From Fremontodendron californicum (taxonomy: Eukaryota; Streptophyta; Magnoliopsida; Malvales; Malvaceae), in assembly GCA_030761205.1 (NCBI GenBank), contig JAULJL010000011.1, positions 12,080,501 to 12,144,500 on the forward strand: DNA of 64,000 bases. The letters are read 5' to 3'. Shown one piece after another: positions 23,701 through 35,700 of the stretch; within the stretch, counting starts at the first letter, position 1; each line of letters starts with the position of its first letter. Below the pieces are notes generated by a model, which saw only the letters and a program-made list of their open reading frames with translations, was not told where the DNA came from and ran no database searches. The position numbers and the translations under genes are program-made.

Positions 23701-26700
23701 TAAAAGATGTGGCAATAAAAAAAAATAGATATATCAATTAGGCACAAAAAGGTAGACTAAGGATAATCATATATAAAGGTAAGCTTGAAAGGCTCAAATG
23801 ATCCAAAGGTGGCCTAAATCACTTCCTTAACTTAGTGTTGTCTAGGATTTCGCCTTAAGAGAGAATCAAACAAATTCTAGGTTCTAGACATAATTGCAAT
23901 TCACATCAATATAAGCAGTCTTTAAATAAGCAATGCAAATCTAAGCAATTGATTAAGTGCTCAATTTATGAAAATCACATCTTAACATGAAACTAACAAA
24001 AGAATTTAACACAAATTCTTCTCATGCTTATGTTTTCCCAAGAATCAAGATAAATCAATAACTAAAATTCATAATTGGATAAAGATTTCATCATAATAAG
24101 TGCAATATATCTCAAGCAAAAAAATAAAATAAAATTTAGACTCCTAATAATAAAATTAAACAATCACACAAACTAAAATAAATCTAAAGACACACCCCAA
24201 ACTTAAAACAAACATTGTCCTCAATGTTTAGAAATAAAAAGAGTAAGAACAAAAAAACTCCCCTATCGATGCAAGCAAAGCAGAAGCTTTAGTTTTCCTC
24301 TTAGACTTAATCATGCTCGTCCAAGTTGGGTGAGTAGTCACTACAAAAGAAAACAAAATAAAAATAAATTAATAATAATAGAAATACTCTAAAAATTAAA
24401 ATAAAAGAAAAATTAAAATTTAAAAAGTTTAGAACTTGGGTTGCCTCACAAGAAGCGCTTGATTTATAGTCATCGGCTTGACTATCTCATGTTTATCATC
24501 CAGTATCCAACCACTTGATGATTTTCGATTCATGCCATTTTGCTGTTCTTTCTTTGAACAGCTTCGCTTTCTTCCAGGTTTGAAAGCGAAATTCATCTCT
24601 TTCCGTGATAGAATTCAAGAATGCTTTAAGTGGATCAATGGGATAAATTTCTATGAATTCCTCATTGTTATCACTATCTATCCCATCGATTAGCTTTGGC
24701 TTTTGAATGCATTGGGGAATAGGTTGTGGTGGTGGGTCACATTGAATCCATTCTTCTTGAGCTTTCTCAAATTTGTCTCCAATAAGCTCGGTTGGCAATT
24801 CAGGCTCTATGCTATCCTCTTCTATCTCTTTTTCAATCCCAAGTGTGTTTGTGTTATAATGCTCTTGTTCTTCGTTCATAGGATTAAGTTCAGTATCACT
24901 TGGAAAGTTTCTTGAGATTGGTTGTTAATGGCGATAAGAAGCTGTCTTATATGAGTCTCAAGATTTCTAATTGATGCATCATTTTCCACCATGTATTGCA
25001 ACATCATCTCTTCCAATGATGGCTTCTTTTCTGGGACTGGAGCTTGACCTTGCAATGGAAGAGTTTCTTGAGGTTGGTTGTTAATGGCGGTAATAAGCTG
25101 GCTTATTTGTGTCTCAAAATTTCTAATTGATGCATCGTTTTCCGCCATAAATTGTAACATCATCTCTTCCAATGATAGCTTCTTTTCTGGAACATGAGCT
25201 TGAGTTTGTGATGAAAACCCAGGATGATATGCTTGATTTTCGGAATAAGAGGACCATTGATTGTTGCTTCAGGAAAATTTTTGGTGATCTCCCCAACCTG
25301 GATTGTAGTCGTTGGAATAAAAATTATTTTGATGCATATTATAGTTTCCAACATATTGGCAACAATCACTATGATGTTGAGCGCAACAGTGAAGAAAAGA
25401 GAGAAAAATTAGAAAATTAACAGCCTACAAATCTGCCTAAATCTCTTTAATTCTAGGAATTATCTTAACTACCTGATTAGGATCAGATTATGCTAATCAA
25501 TCAGATTTATTGATATCTTACAAATCCCTAAGAATCTTGCCTAAGAATCCTGATTTTCTACACTCCCCCTCAAGTTGGTGCATAGATGTCAATCATGCCC
25601 AACTTGCTGACTAGTGTCTCAAAATTGGTTCTAGACAAGATCTTAGTCAGACCATCAGCTAACTGTTGATCTGTGGTTATAAATGGCATACAAAATATTC
25701 TACTTTCCAGTTTTTCCTTAATGAAATGTCTATCAATCTCGATATGTTTTGTTCTGTCATGTTGAACTGGATTGTTAGCTATGCAGATAGCTGCTTTATT
25801 ATCACAAAACAATTTCATAGGAGATTTTGAACTTAGCTTTGGTTCTTCAAGCACTCTCTTCAGCCACATTACTTCGCATACCCCATTAGCCATAACTCGA
25901 AATTCAGCCTCTGCACTGCTTCGAGCAACCACATTTTGCTTCTTGCTCTTCCATGTTACTAAGTTTCCCCATAGGAATGCACAGTAGCCAGAGGTTGATC
26001 TTCTGTCAGTGATTGATCCTGCTCAATCTGCATCTGTGAATATCTCCACTGTTCTTGATTCCCCTTTCTTGAACCACAATCCTTTTCCAGGTGTACCTTT
26101 TAAGTACCTAAGAACTCGATAGACAGCTTCTAAATGTTCCTCATATGGTGAATGCATAAATTGACTTACCACACTGACTGCAAAGGCAATGTCAGGTCTT
26201 GTGTGGGACAGATAAATTAATTTCCCAACGAGACGCTGATACATCCCTTTTTCCACTAGTACTCCTTTTGTCTTTTCTCCAAGCTTTTGATTAGTATCCA
26301 TTGGTGTGTCACTAGGTTTACATCCACTCATTCCAGTTTCTCTTAGCAAATCTAAGACATACTTCCTTTGAGATAATACAATGCCCTTTTGTGATCTTCC
26401 AACCTCCATTCCCAAGAAATATCGTAAGGATCCCAAATCTTTGATCTCAAATTCAGCAGCAAGACATTTTTTTCAATCTAGCCAACTCATCATCATCACT
26501 TCCAGTAAGAATTATATCATCAACATAGACAATCAAAATGGCCATCTTCCCTGTACCTGTATGTTTTATGAACATTGTATGATCAGTTTGTGCTTGACTA
26601 TAGCCTTGATTTTTTACTGACCTTGTGAATCGTTCAAACCAAGCTCTTGGAGACTGTTCCAATCCGTACAGTGACCTTTTTAGCTTACACACTTTAGTTC

Positions 26701-29700
26701 AAAACTGATCTTCAAATCCTGGAGGAGCATCCATGAAAACTATTTCTTCTAACTCTCCGTTAAGAAAGGCATTCTTAGCATCTAGTTGGTGTAGAGGCCA
26801 CTCAAGATTCACAGCTAAAGATAAAAGTACTCTCACTGTGTTTAGCTTTGCCACTGGTGCAAATGTCTCTTGGTAATCTATCCCATAGGTTTGTGTAAAG
26901 CCTTTTGCAACCAGTCTTGCCTTGTAATGTTCTAGAGTTCCATCTGATTTGAACTTTATTGAAAACACCCACTTGCATCCCACAGGTGTCTTCCCTTTGG
27001 GTAAATAGACCTTTTCCCATGTGCCATTTTTTTTAGTGCATTCATCTCCTCAAAGACTGCCTTCTTCCATTCGGGAACTTTTAGAGCTTCCTGTATATTC
27101 TTTGGAACATCCACACTAGACAATTGTGAGGTAAAAGCAAGAAAAGAAGGTGATAATTTTTCATAAGACACATATTTTGATAATGGATGTTTAGTACAAC
27201 TTCTGACACCTTTCCTAAGTGCAATAGGAATATTAAGAGAATTAAAATTGTCAGTTTGTGAGGGACATGACTCAGATGGAATACTTGAATTTGGAGAATC
27301 AATGACTTCTGAATCTGGATTCGGGATAGACTTCTGGTTCTGCACAGTTGTGATTGCTCCCTTAGTTTGAATCTGTTTTTTCCGTGAGTAGACACGAAGC
27401 TCAGAATTTTTCTCAGTTTCTGGTCTAGTTCAATGTCTTGTTGTAGCATTAAAGTAAGCTGCCTTTCTTTCATAGGTGACTTACTTGATTCTAAACTATC
27501 CAAGTTATTATTGATAGGCTGTACCAAGATGTTAAAATCAGTGGGTAGATATGATTTTTGCTCAAGATCACAACAAACATTGTCAATTTTTCCAAGTTCA
27601 AGTTCAATTAACGAGTCTTCATACTTATTCTCCCCCTGAAGAGGAGTGTCAAAAAAACTTTGGGATTCAAAAAATGTGACATCCATAGTTACAAATTTTT
27701 TTTTTTGTTTGAGGATCAAAACACCTATATCCTTTTTGTGTTGGAGAGTAACCAAGGAAAACACATTTTAAAGCTCGTGGGTCTAACTTACTACGATTAT
27801 GATGATGGATATGAGCAAATGCGACACAACCAAACACTTTCAGAGGTAAGTTAGAAATCAACCTTGTCAAAGGAAAAAACTCATTAAATCTGTTTTTTGG
27901 TGTTTGAAAATTCAAAACTCTTGATGGCATTCTATTTAGTAGGTATGTAGCAGTGAGAATAGCTTCCCCCCATAAGTATTTAGGTACTTTAGTTGTAAAC
28001 ATTAAGGACCTAGCCACTTCTAAGAGATGTTTATTTTTCCTTTCTGCCACTCCATTTTGTTGTGTGTATCAATACAAGAACTTTGATGAACAATTCCTTT
28101 TTCCAAAAAATAGTTGCCCAAAATATGATTAAAGTACTATTTTCCATTATCACTTCGAAAAACTTGAATTTTTTCTTGAAATTGAGTCTCAACCATATTG
28201 TAAAAAGATTTAAAAATGTTTCCTGCCTCTGATTTTTCTTTTAGTAAATAGACCCAACAAATACGAGTGTGATCATCAATAAAGGTTAGAAACCATTTTT
28301 TACCAGAATTTGTTGCAGTTTTACAAGGACCCCACACATCACTATGAATGAGAGCAAGTGGTTTAGAAAACTTATAAGATTGCATTGGAAAAGAAACTCA
28401 ATGCTGTTTAGCAATTTGACAAATATCACACTGAAATGAAGATGAATTTTTATTCTTGAATAAGTTTGGAAACAAGTACTTCAAATATTGAAAGTTTGGA
28501 TGGCCTAGTCTAAAATGCCATAACATTACTTCATCGTTACTAGAAATAGAAACTGACCGGAGACCGGTTATTTGTGCTTGTCCACGTATGGAACTTTCAT
28601 CTTCAAAATAATAGAGTCCATCACTTTCCCTAGCATTGCCAATCGTCTTCTCCGAATCCAGTGCCTGAAATTCACAGTGGTTTGGGAAAAATTTAGCACA
28701 ACAGTTTAAGTCATGGGTTAGCTTACTGATAGATAACAAATTGCAAGAGAGGTTTGGAACATGAAGGACATTATGAATGACAAAAGTTTTTGAGATGGCT
28801 ACAGATCCTTTTCCAGCAATTGCTGAAAGTGAACCATCAGCAATCTTAATTTTCTGGTTGCCTGCACATGGACTATAAGAGGAAAACAGTTAGAACATCC
28901 TGTCATATGATCAGTCGCACCTGAATCAATGACCCATGGGTAATTAGAGTTAACAGACACATTGAATGCTATGGCTTGAAGATAATTACCTTTTTGGGCT
29001 AGGGAACAAGAGGAAGACACACTTGAAAACTGTGTGGATTGAAAAAGTTTATACAGTTGGTCTAACTGTCCCTTACTGAAAGAAGATGTCTCATTAATTC
29101 CTCCTGAACCATTCGGAGCCTCTTGCTCTGTAGTGCTTGTTTGGAATGCCTTTGAGTCACGATTGAATGATCGTGGTTTCCAATTCGAAGGCTTTCCATG
29201 TAACTCCCAACATGTCTCGTATGGTTGGCTTTAGTAACAAGAGCAGAGGCTTCGGTAGGAGATTGGTTACTGTCTCCTAACATCATTTTCCTTCTTCCTT
29301 CTTCTCTTCAAACTTCAGCAAATACTTCATGAAGAGATGGCAGTGTCTGTTTTCCAAGTATACGACCTCGTACCTCGTCCAAACTCCTGTTCAAACCTGC
29401 CAGAAATAGGTAAACTCTGTCATTCTCTATTCTTTTCATATATCTTACATGATCATTAGCATTCTCCCACATGTCATTGTAACATAAGTCCAGCTCTTGC
29501 CAAAGTCTCCTCATCTCATTGTAATATTCAGTCACATCACGATCACCCTGTTTGGAGTGCCACAGCTTTGTCTTCAATTCAAAGATTTGGGAAGAGTTCT
29601 CCAAGTCTGAATACATTTCACGAACACTATCCCAGGCATCTTTGGCAGTTGGCAAAAACATATATGTTTTTCCAATTGTTGGCTCCATGGAATTAACCAG

Positions 29701-32700
29701 CCAGACAGTGACTAATGAATTTTCTGATCTCCATATTCTGAACGAAGGATCATCTTCGACAGGTTTCTTTGTCTCGCCCGTCAAGTGGCCAAGTTTTCCC
29801 TTGCCGTCGATCATTAGTTTGATTGACTGTGCCCATTCTAGATAGTTTTTACCGTTCAATTTGTGAACTATTAATTGGAGAGATAGATTATCAAATCCAT
29901 TTATTTGCACAACAGAGTTTACCAAAGTTCCATTGGTGTTGACACCGGAGGATGGTGAACTTCTTTCTCCAGTCATGGCTGTTTTAACCATCAGGATTTT
30001 TTCAAGGCTCTGATACCATGAGCACAACAGTGAAGAAAAGAGAGAAAAGATAATATTTCTTCTTATTCAAACAAACTGAAATTACAAGGATTAAATAGAG
30101 GAAAAATTAGAAAATTAGCAACCTATAAATCTGCCTAAATCTCTTTAATTCTAGGACTTATCTTAACTACCTGATTAGGATCAGATTATGCTAATCAATC
30201 AGATTTATTGATATCTTACAAATCCCTAAGAATCTTGCCTAAGAATCCTGATTTTCTACAGATGTCTTTCCCCACAAAATTCACAAATCACAAATGAACT
30301 TTGGACGGCATGTACACCCAAATTGTCAAGCTTCTTGTTAAGTGCAGCCACCTGTGCAGATAAAGCATTTATTGCATCTCGTTTATAATCCCACATAGTG
30401 CATCCAAATCAAAAAATCCTGAAAATAAAGAAAAATAAAGTTTAAATTAAGACTAAGGTTGCTTGGTATTAATATTAACAAAAATAATAGACAATTCTCC
30501 GGCAACGACGCCAAAAACTTGTTGTTGGATTTACACCATGCAAGTGCACGTATCGTAACAAATAATAAAGTGAAAAGTAGAGCGTCGAACCCACGAGGAA
30601 TTGTTACTAATTTTGCAAAGTACTAAAATTAACACAACTCAATCTTATCTAAACAACTAATTAAAGATGATAATCAAAAACTAAATTAAAAGAAACTAAT
30701 ATTAAAAACAAGTAAATTAAAAAGATGAATTCAATTAATTAATAAAAGTCTAGGATTACAACTTCCCTCAACACTTCGCTTGAATCTCTCTCTACCTCTT
30801 CACTTGATTAATGATCTTGAATTGTTAACCTAGAGTTCTATCTTATTTATAAGGATCTTCCGATGGTGTCATAAAAATATCCTTCTTAACTAATTAACTA
30901 TATTCCTATGATAATTGAATTAAAGAAGAACTCATTAAGCTTGGGCTCTAACAATGGTTACACATGACATGTAAGTATATTTCTACCCTAGCTGCAGGTC
31001 AATTCATCCCAATAAATGAATATGAAATATGTGTCATTTAATTCATGTCTAACACTGAACTCCCTTTTCCAAGTTGTATTTAGGTTAACAAATCAATTTA
31101 ATTGGTGGTCAATCTGCTGGAAATCAGGGATTGACTAACTGAAATCCCAAGGCTGGAAATCAGGGATTGACTGCTGGAAAGATTGACTGCTGGAAATCAG
31201 GGATTGACTAACTGAAATCCCAAGGCTAGAAATCAGGGATTGACTGCTGGAAATTAGCTGTAAATACTGTCAAACCTGACTGCTGGAAATTAGCTGTAAA
31301 TACTGTCAAATTCCTATATTTTAGGGATTTAGTAAACCCTTCCTTCATGTATAAATACCTTGTAACAGACTAGTTCAGAAAATAATACAAAAAAAAAAAA
31401 AAAAAACCTTTCTTCAAACCTTTCTTCATGGTATCAGAGCTATAGGCTCATTTTTTTTCTGGGATTTGAAATCTGTCAAGAACAGAATTTCTGCTCAATT
31501 TTTTTTTTTTCAGCCTTCATAGCTGAATTTCTGGTCACTGATCAGCAGCCTTCATTGCTGATTTTTGGTCACTGATCAGCAGCCTTCATTGTTGATTTTT
31601 TTTTCAAAAACAATCTCTTTACAAAATGTCTTCCATGACCGATAATGCTTCTACCGCCCAATCCAAAGAGGTGGCACTAAGTCAAACAACAGGTGAACTA
31701 CAGAGTATTCAATCAGCCTACAGATTGAATGGCAAAAACTATATGAAGTGGTCTCAAATGGTTCGGACCTTTCTAAAAGGGAAGGGAAAACTGAGTCATC
31801 TCCTTGGAACTGGACCCAAGAAGAGATCCCGAATTTGATGCTTGGGATGAAGAGGACTCCATGGTAATGTCTTGGCTATGGAATTCCATGCTGCCAGAAG
31901 TCAGTGATACGTTCATGTTTCTGCCAACATCTAAAGAAATATGGGACGCAGCAGAACAGACTTATTCTAAAGTTAGAGATGCTGCTCGAATCTTTGAGAT
32001 TAAAATTAAAATATCTGCCACTAAACAAGGAGGTTGCTCAGTCACGGAGTATGCCAACCAGTTGAAGAATCTATGGCAAGAGATGGATCATTCCCTGTGT
32101 ATTGAGATGAAGTGCAGTGATGATGCAGCTGTGTTAAAGAACTTTATTGAAAAGGATCGAATTTATGACTTTCTTGCTGGTTTAAATGTTGAATTTGATC
32201 AAGTGAGAGTCCAGATATTGGGTAAAAAAGATTTACCCTCGCTGAATGAGACCATCTCTATTATCAATGCTGAAGAAAGTCGAAGGGGAGTTATGCTTTA
32301 CTCACCACCGGTTGAAGGATCTGCAATGATATCTGAAAAAAACAATGGTGACAGACCAAAGTTTAATGCTGGAAAAGATTCAGAAGTTGCGAGAATGGAG
32401 TCTCAGCCCTCAAACAAGGATAACCTCTGGTGTACCCACTGCAAAAAGCCCCGTCATACTAAGGAGCACTGTTGGAAGCTTCATGGCAAGCCACAAAGTT
32501 CTCAATGGAATAGAGGACCTAAAAGTGGAACACAAAGAAGCCGGGTGCATATGACTCAATCCAAAGAAGACAGATCAAATGAGTTCAATGGTGGAGAACA
32601 GAATGAATTCAACAAAGGAGACATTGAACGGCTGAAATCACTTCTTGATTCATTAGAAAAGTCTACAGGTACCTGTTCCTTGGCAAATTCTGGTAAGCTT

Positions 32701-35700
32701 CATTCCTTATATGCTTTAAGTGCCTCCAATTCTGAATTTTCAAACTCTTGGGTTATTGACTCTGGGGCAACCGATCATATGACTCATTCTTCACACAAAT
32801 TTCTCACATATCATCCGTGTCCTAGCAACAGAAAAATAGTCATTGCTGATGGATCCTTGGCCACTGTTGCAGGCCAAGGAGACATTGTTCTAAGCCCATC
32901 CATTATTCTTAAAAATGTGTTACATGTACCCAAGTTATCTACAAACCTTGTGTCTGCTTACCAACTTACAAAAGATCTAAACTGCAATATGATCTTTTCT
33001 CATATTTCTTGTGTATTTCAGGACCAAGTTACGAGGAGGACGATTGGACATGCTAAGGTGAGACATGGCCTTTATTATCTTGAGTTACCTAGTGAACAAG
33101 TGAACAGTGGAAACAAATCACCTATCTCGTTTCTCTCCAATAACTCTCCTTGCAATAAAGACCAAATTTGGCTTCACCACTTTAGAATTGGGCATCCTTC
33201 CTTTAGTGTTCTTAGTGTCATGTTTCCATCTTTGTTTAAGAATGTTAGTTTAAATGAGTTTCACTGTGAGTTTTGTGAATTTGCTAAACACCGACGTGTG
33301 TCCTTTCCTTTGAGTAATAAAAGAACTACTGTTCCTTTTTCTTTGATTCACAGTGATATTTGGGGTCCATCTCGAGTTCCCAACATTTCGGGGGCTCGTT
33401 GGTTTGTCTCATTCATAGATGACTGTACTCGAGTTTCATGGATTTATTTGTTAAAACAAAAATCTGATGTGAGCAACATTTTTCCTATTTTTCATACAAT
33501 GGTCATTAGCATTTCAATGTTAGAATTAAGAAGTTGAAGACTGATAATGTTAGGGACTACTTTAATCAAACTTTGTCTCCATACTTTCAAAAGGAGGGAA
33601 TTATTCATGAATCTTCTTGTGTTGACACACCCCAACAAAATGGAGTTGCCGAAAGGAAAAATGGTCATTTGTTAGCCTCTGTTCGTGCTCTTTTGTTTCA
33701 ACAAAATGTTCCAAAAACTTTTTGGGGGGAAGCAGTCCTTACTGAAGCTCATTTAATAAACCGTATCCCCTCTCGAGTTCTTGATTTTAAAAGTCCAATG
33801 GAGGTGTTTTCTAAGTATTTTTCAGATTTCAATATGTCTATGAAGTTAGTACCTAGAGTTTTTGGATGTGTCTCATTTGTTCATGTTCACTCTAATAGTC
33901 GAAGCAAGTTAGATCCTAGAGCAGTCAAGTGTGTATTCATAGGATATTCACCTACTCAAAAAGGGTACAAGTGCTACAATCCTATTACTCGTAAAACCTA
34001 TGTCTCTGCTGATGTTACTTTTGTAGAACACGAAAGCTATTTTTCTAGTCCTTATCCTCAGGGGGAGGCATCATTTATGGAGGATAAGGATTTGTTCTTG
34101 AGAGAACCATCAATGGTGGTTAAAATATCTCCTGTACAAACAGAACTCACTTCTGAAAGACAACTTACCTCTGAATCTTGTGAACTCATAAATCCTACTC
34201 TCACAAAGCCACTACAGGTCTACTCAAGAAGGATAAAGCCAGTGATCAATCCTGTGCAAGTTCAAGAAACCAAATCGTCACTTGGAACTGAGGTAAGTCC
34301 TTCTACTGAGATATCACCTACTGTTCTTGATTTAGATTTGCCCATAGCCACAAGAAAAGGTGTTAGAAAATGCACACAACATCCTTTATCCCATTTTGTG
34401 TCATTTGAAAAATTATCAACCCCACACAAAACCTTTCTTACCCATCTAAACACTGTAGACATCCCACAGACCTTATCGCAGGCACTTGGCAAAGAGGAAT
34501 GGAAGCATGCAATGAGAGTAGAAATGGTGGCCTTGGAGAAAAATAAAACATGGGAACTAACAGAATTACCAACTGGAAAGAGACTAGTAGGATGCAAATG
34601 GGTCTTCACAGTGAAGTATAAGTCGGATGGATCCATTGAGAGGTATAAAGCAAGACTAGTAGCCAAGAGATATACACAGACCTATGGGGTGGATTATCAA
34701 GAGACATTTGCACCAGTGACGAAGATGAACACAGTAAGGTTATTGTTATCCCTAGCAGCAAATTATGATTGGCCTTTACAACAGTTCGATGTGAAGAACG
34801 CCTTTTTACATGGTGATCTTGAGGAGGAAATTTATATGGAAGTACCACTTGGTTTTGGAATAAATCTAGATAAAAACAAAGTGTGCAAACTGAAAAAAAC
34901 ATTGTATGGGCTCAAACAATCTCCCCGGGCATGGTTTGGAAGATTTACCAAAGCAATGGTGAATATGAAGTACAAACAGAGTCAGGGTGATCATACATTG
35001 TTTATCAAGCATTCGGCTTCAGGGGGAGTCACGGCATTGATAGTTTATGTGGATGATATAATTGTAACTGGGAATGATCCTGATGAAAAGGAGGCTCTTC
35101 GAAAGTATTTAGCAAAAGAGTTTGAAATAAAGGACCTTGGAAAATTGAAGTACTTCTTAGGAATAGAAGTAGCTCGGTCCAAGGAAGGAATCTTTGTTTC
35201 ACAGCAAAAATATGTTCTTGATCTGTTAAAAGAAACAGGTAAGCTTGGTTGCAAACCATCAGATACGCCTATCGAGCCAAATCATAGATTAGGAGAATCT
35301 GTGGAAGGAGAACCAGCTGACAAAGGCATGTACCAAAGACTTGTGGGGAAGCTAATCTATCTATCACACACACGACCTGACATTGCATATGCAGTGAGTG
35401 TTGTGAGTCAGTTCATGCAAAATTCTAAGGGTGTCCATCTCGCTGCAGTATACCGGATCCTACAATATTTGAAAGGCAATCCAGGAAAAGGGGTTCTCTT
35501 TAGAAAAGGCACAAGAATGGAACTAGAAGCATACACAGATGCCGATTATGCTGGCTGTGTTACTGACAGAAGATCAACATCTGGGTATTGTACTTTCATT
35601 GGCGGAAATTTGGTAACCTGGAGGAGTAAGAAACAACCAGTTGTAGCAAGATCTAGTGCTGAGGCAGAATTTCGATCAATGGCACAAGGTATTTGTGAAC

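Larger units (their letters stand above)
25378..30260 (-). mobile_element. Copia element A, degenerate, inserted in the Athila gag
   Basis: It is flanked by the duplication GATGT (25373-25377 and 30261-30265). The right (5') LTR is 30019-30260 (242 bp). The left (3') LTR is 25378-25562 (185 bp), shortened by a deletion of about 57 bp between similar gagaaaaa tracts. The PBS at 30001-30018 on the minus strand reads TGGTATCAGAGCC..., complementary to initiator Met tRNA. The PPT at 25563-25573 reads gagggggag. Order is gag, protease, integrase, RT, RNase H, as in Ty1/copia. Confidence 0.95.
24496..30396 (-). pseudogene. gag remnant of the intron-5 Athila-type element, split by copia A
   Basis: The N-terminal part starts at 30396 (MWDYKRDAINALSAQVAALN) and runs to a CEFCGERH motif at the copia A junction. 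It resumes left of copia A at 25377 with HSDCCQYVGNYNMHQNNF and NPGWGDHQKFS, the typical Athila nucleocapsid tail. A TGA then stands where a Trp codon is expected. Next come two copies of a SLEEMMLQ-x-M-x-ENDASIRN helix (about 25172-24880), a frameshift near 24880, and a 127-aa segment ending DEFRFQTWKKAKLFKERTAKWHE (about 24496-24879). That last segment looks like an Athila-type integrase C-terminus, so gag appears fused to the end of pol by a large deletion. The integrase match is tentative. Confidence 0.7.
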
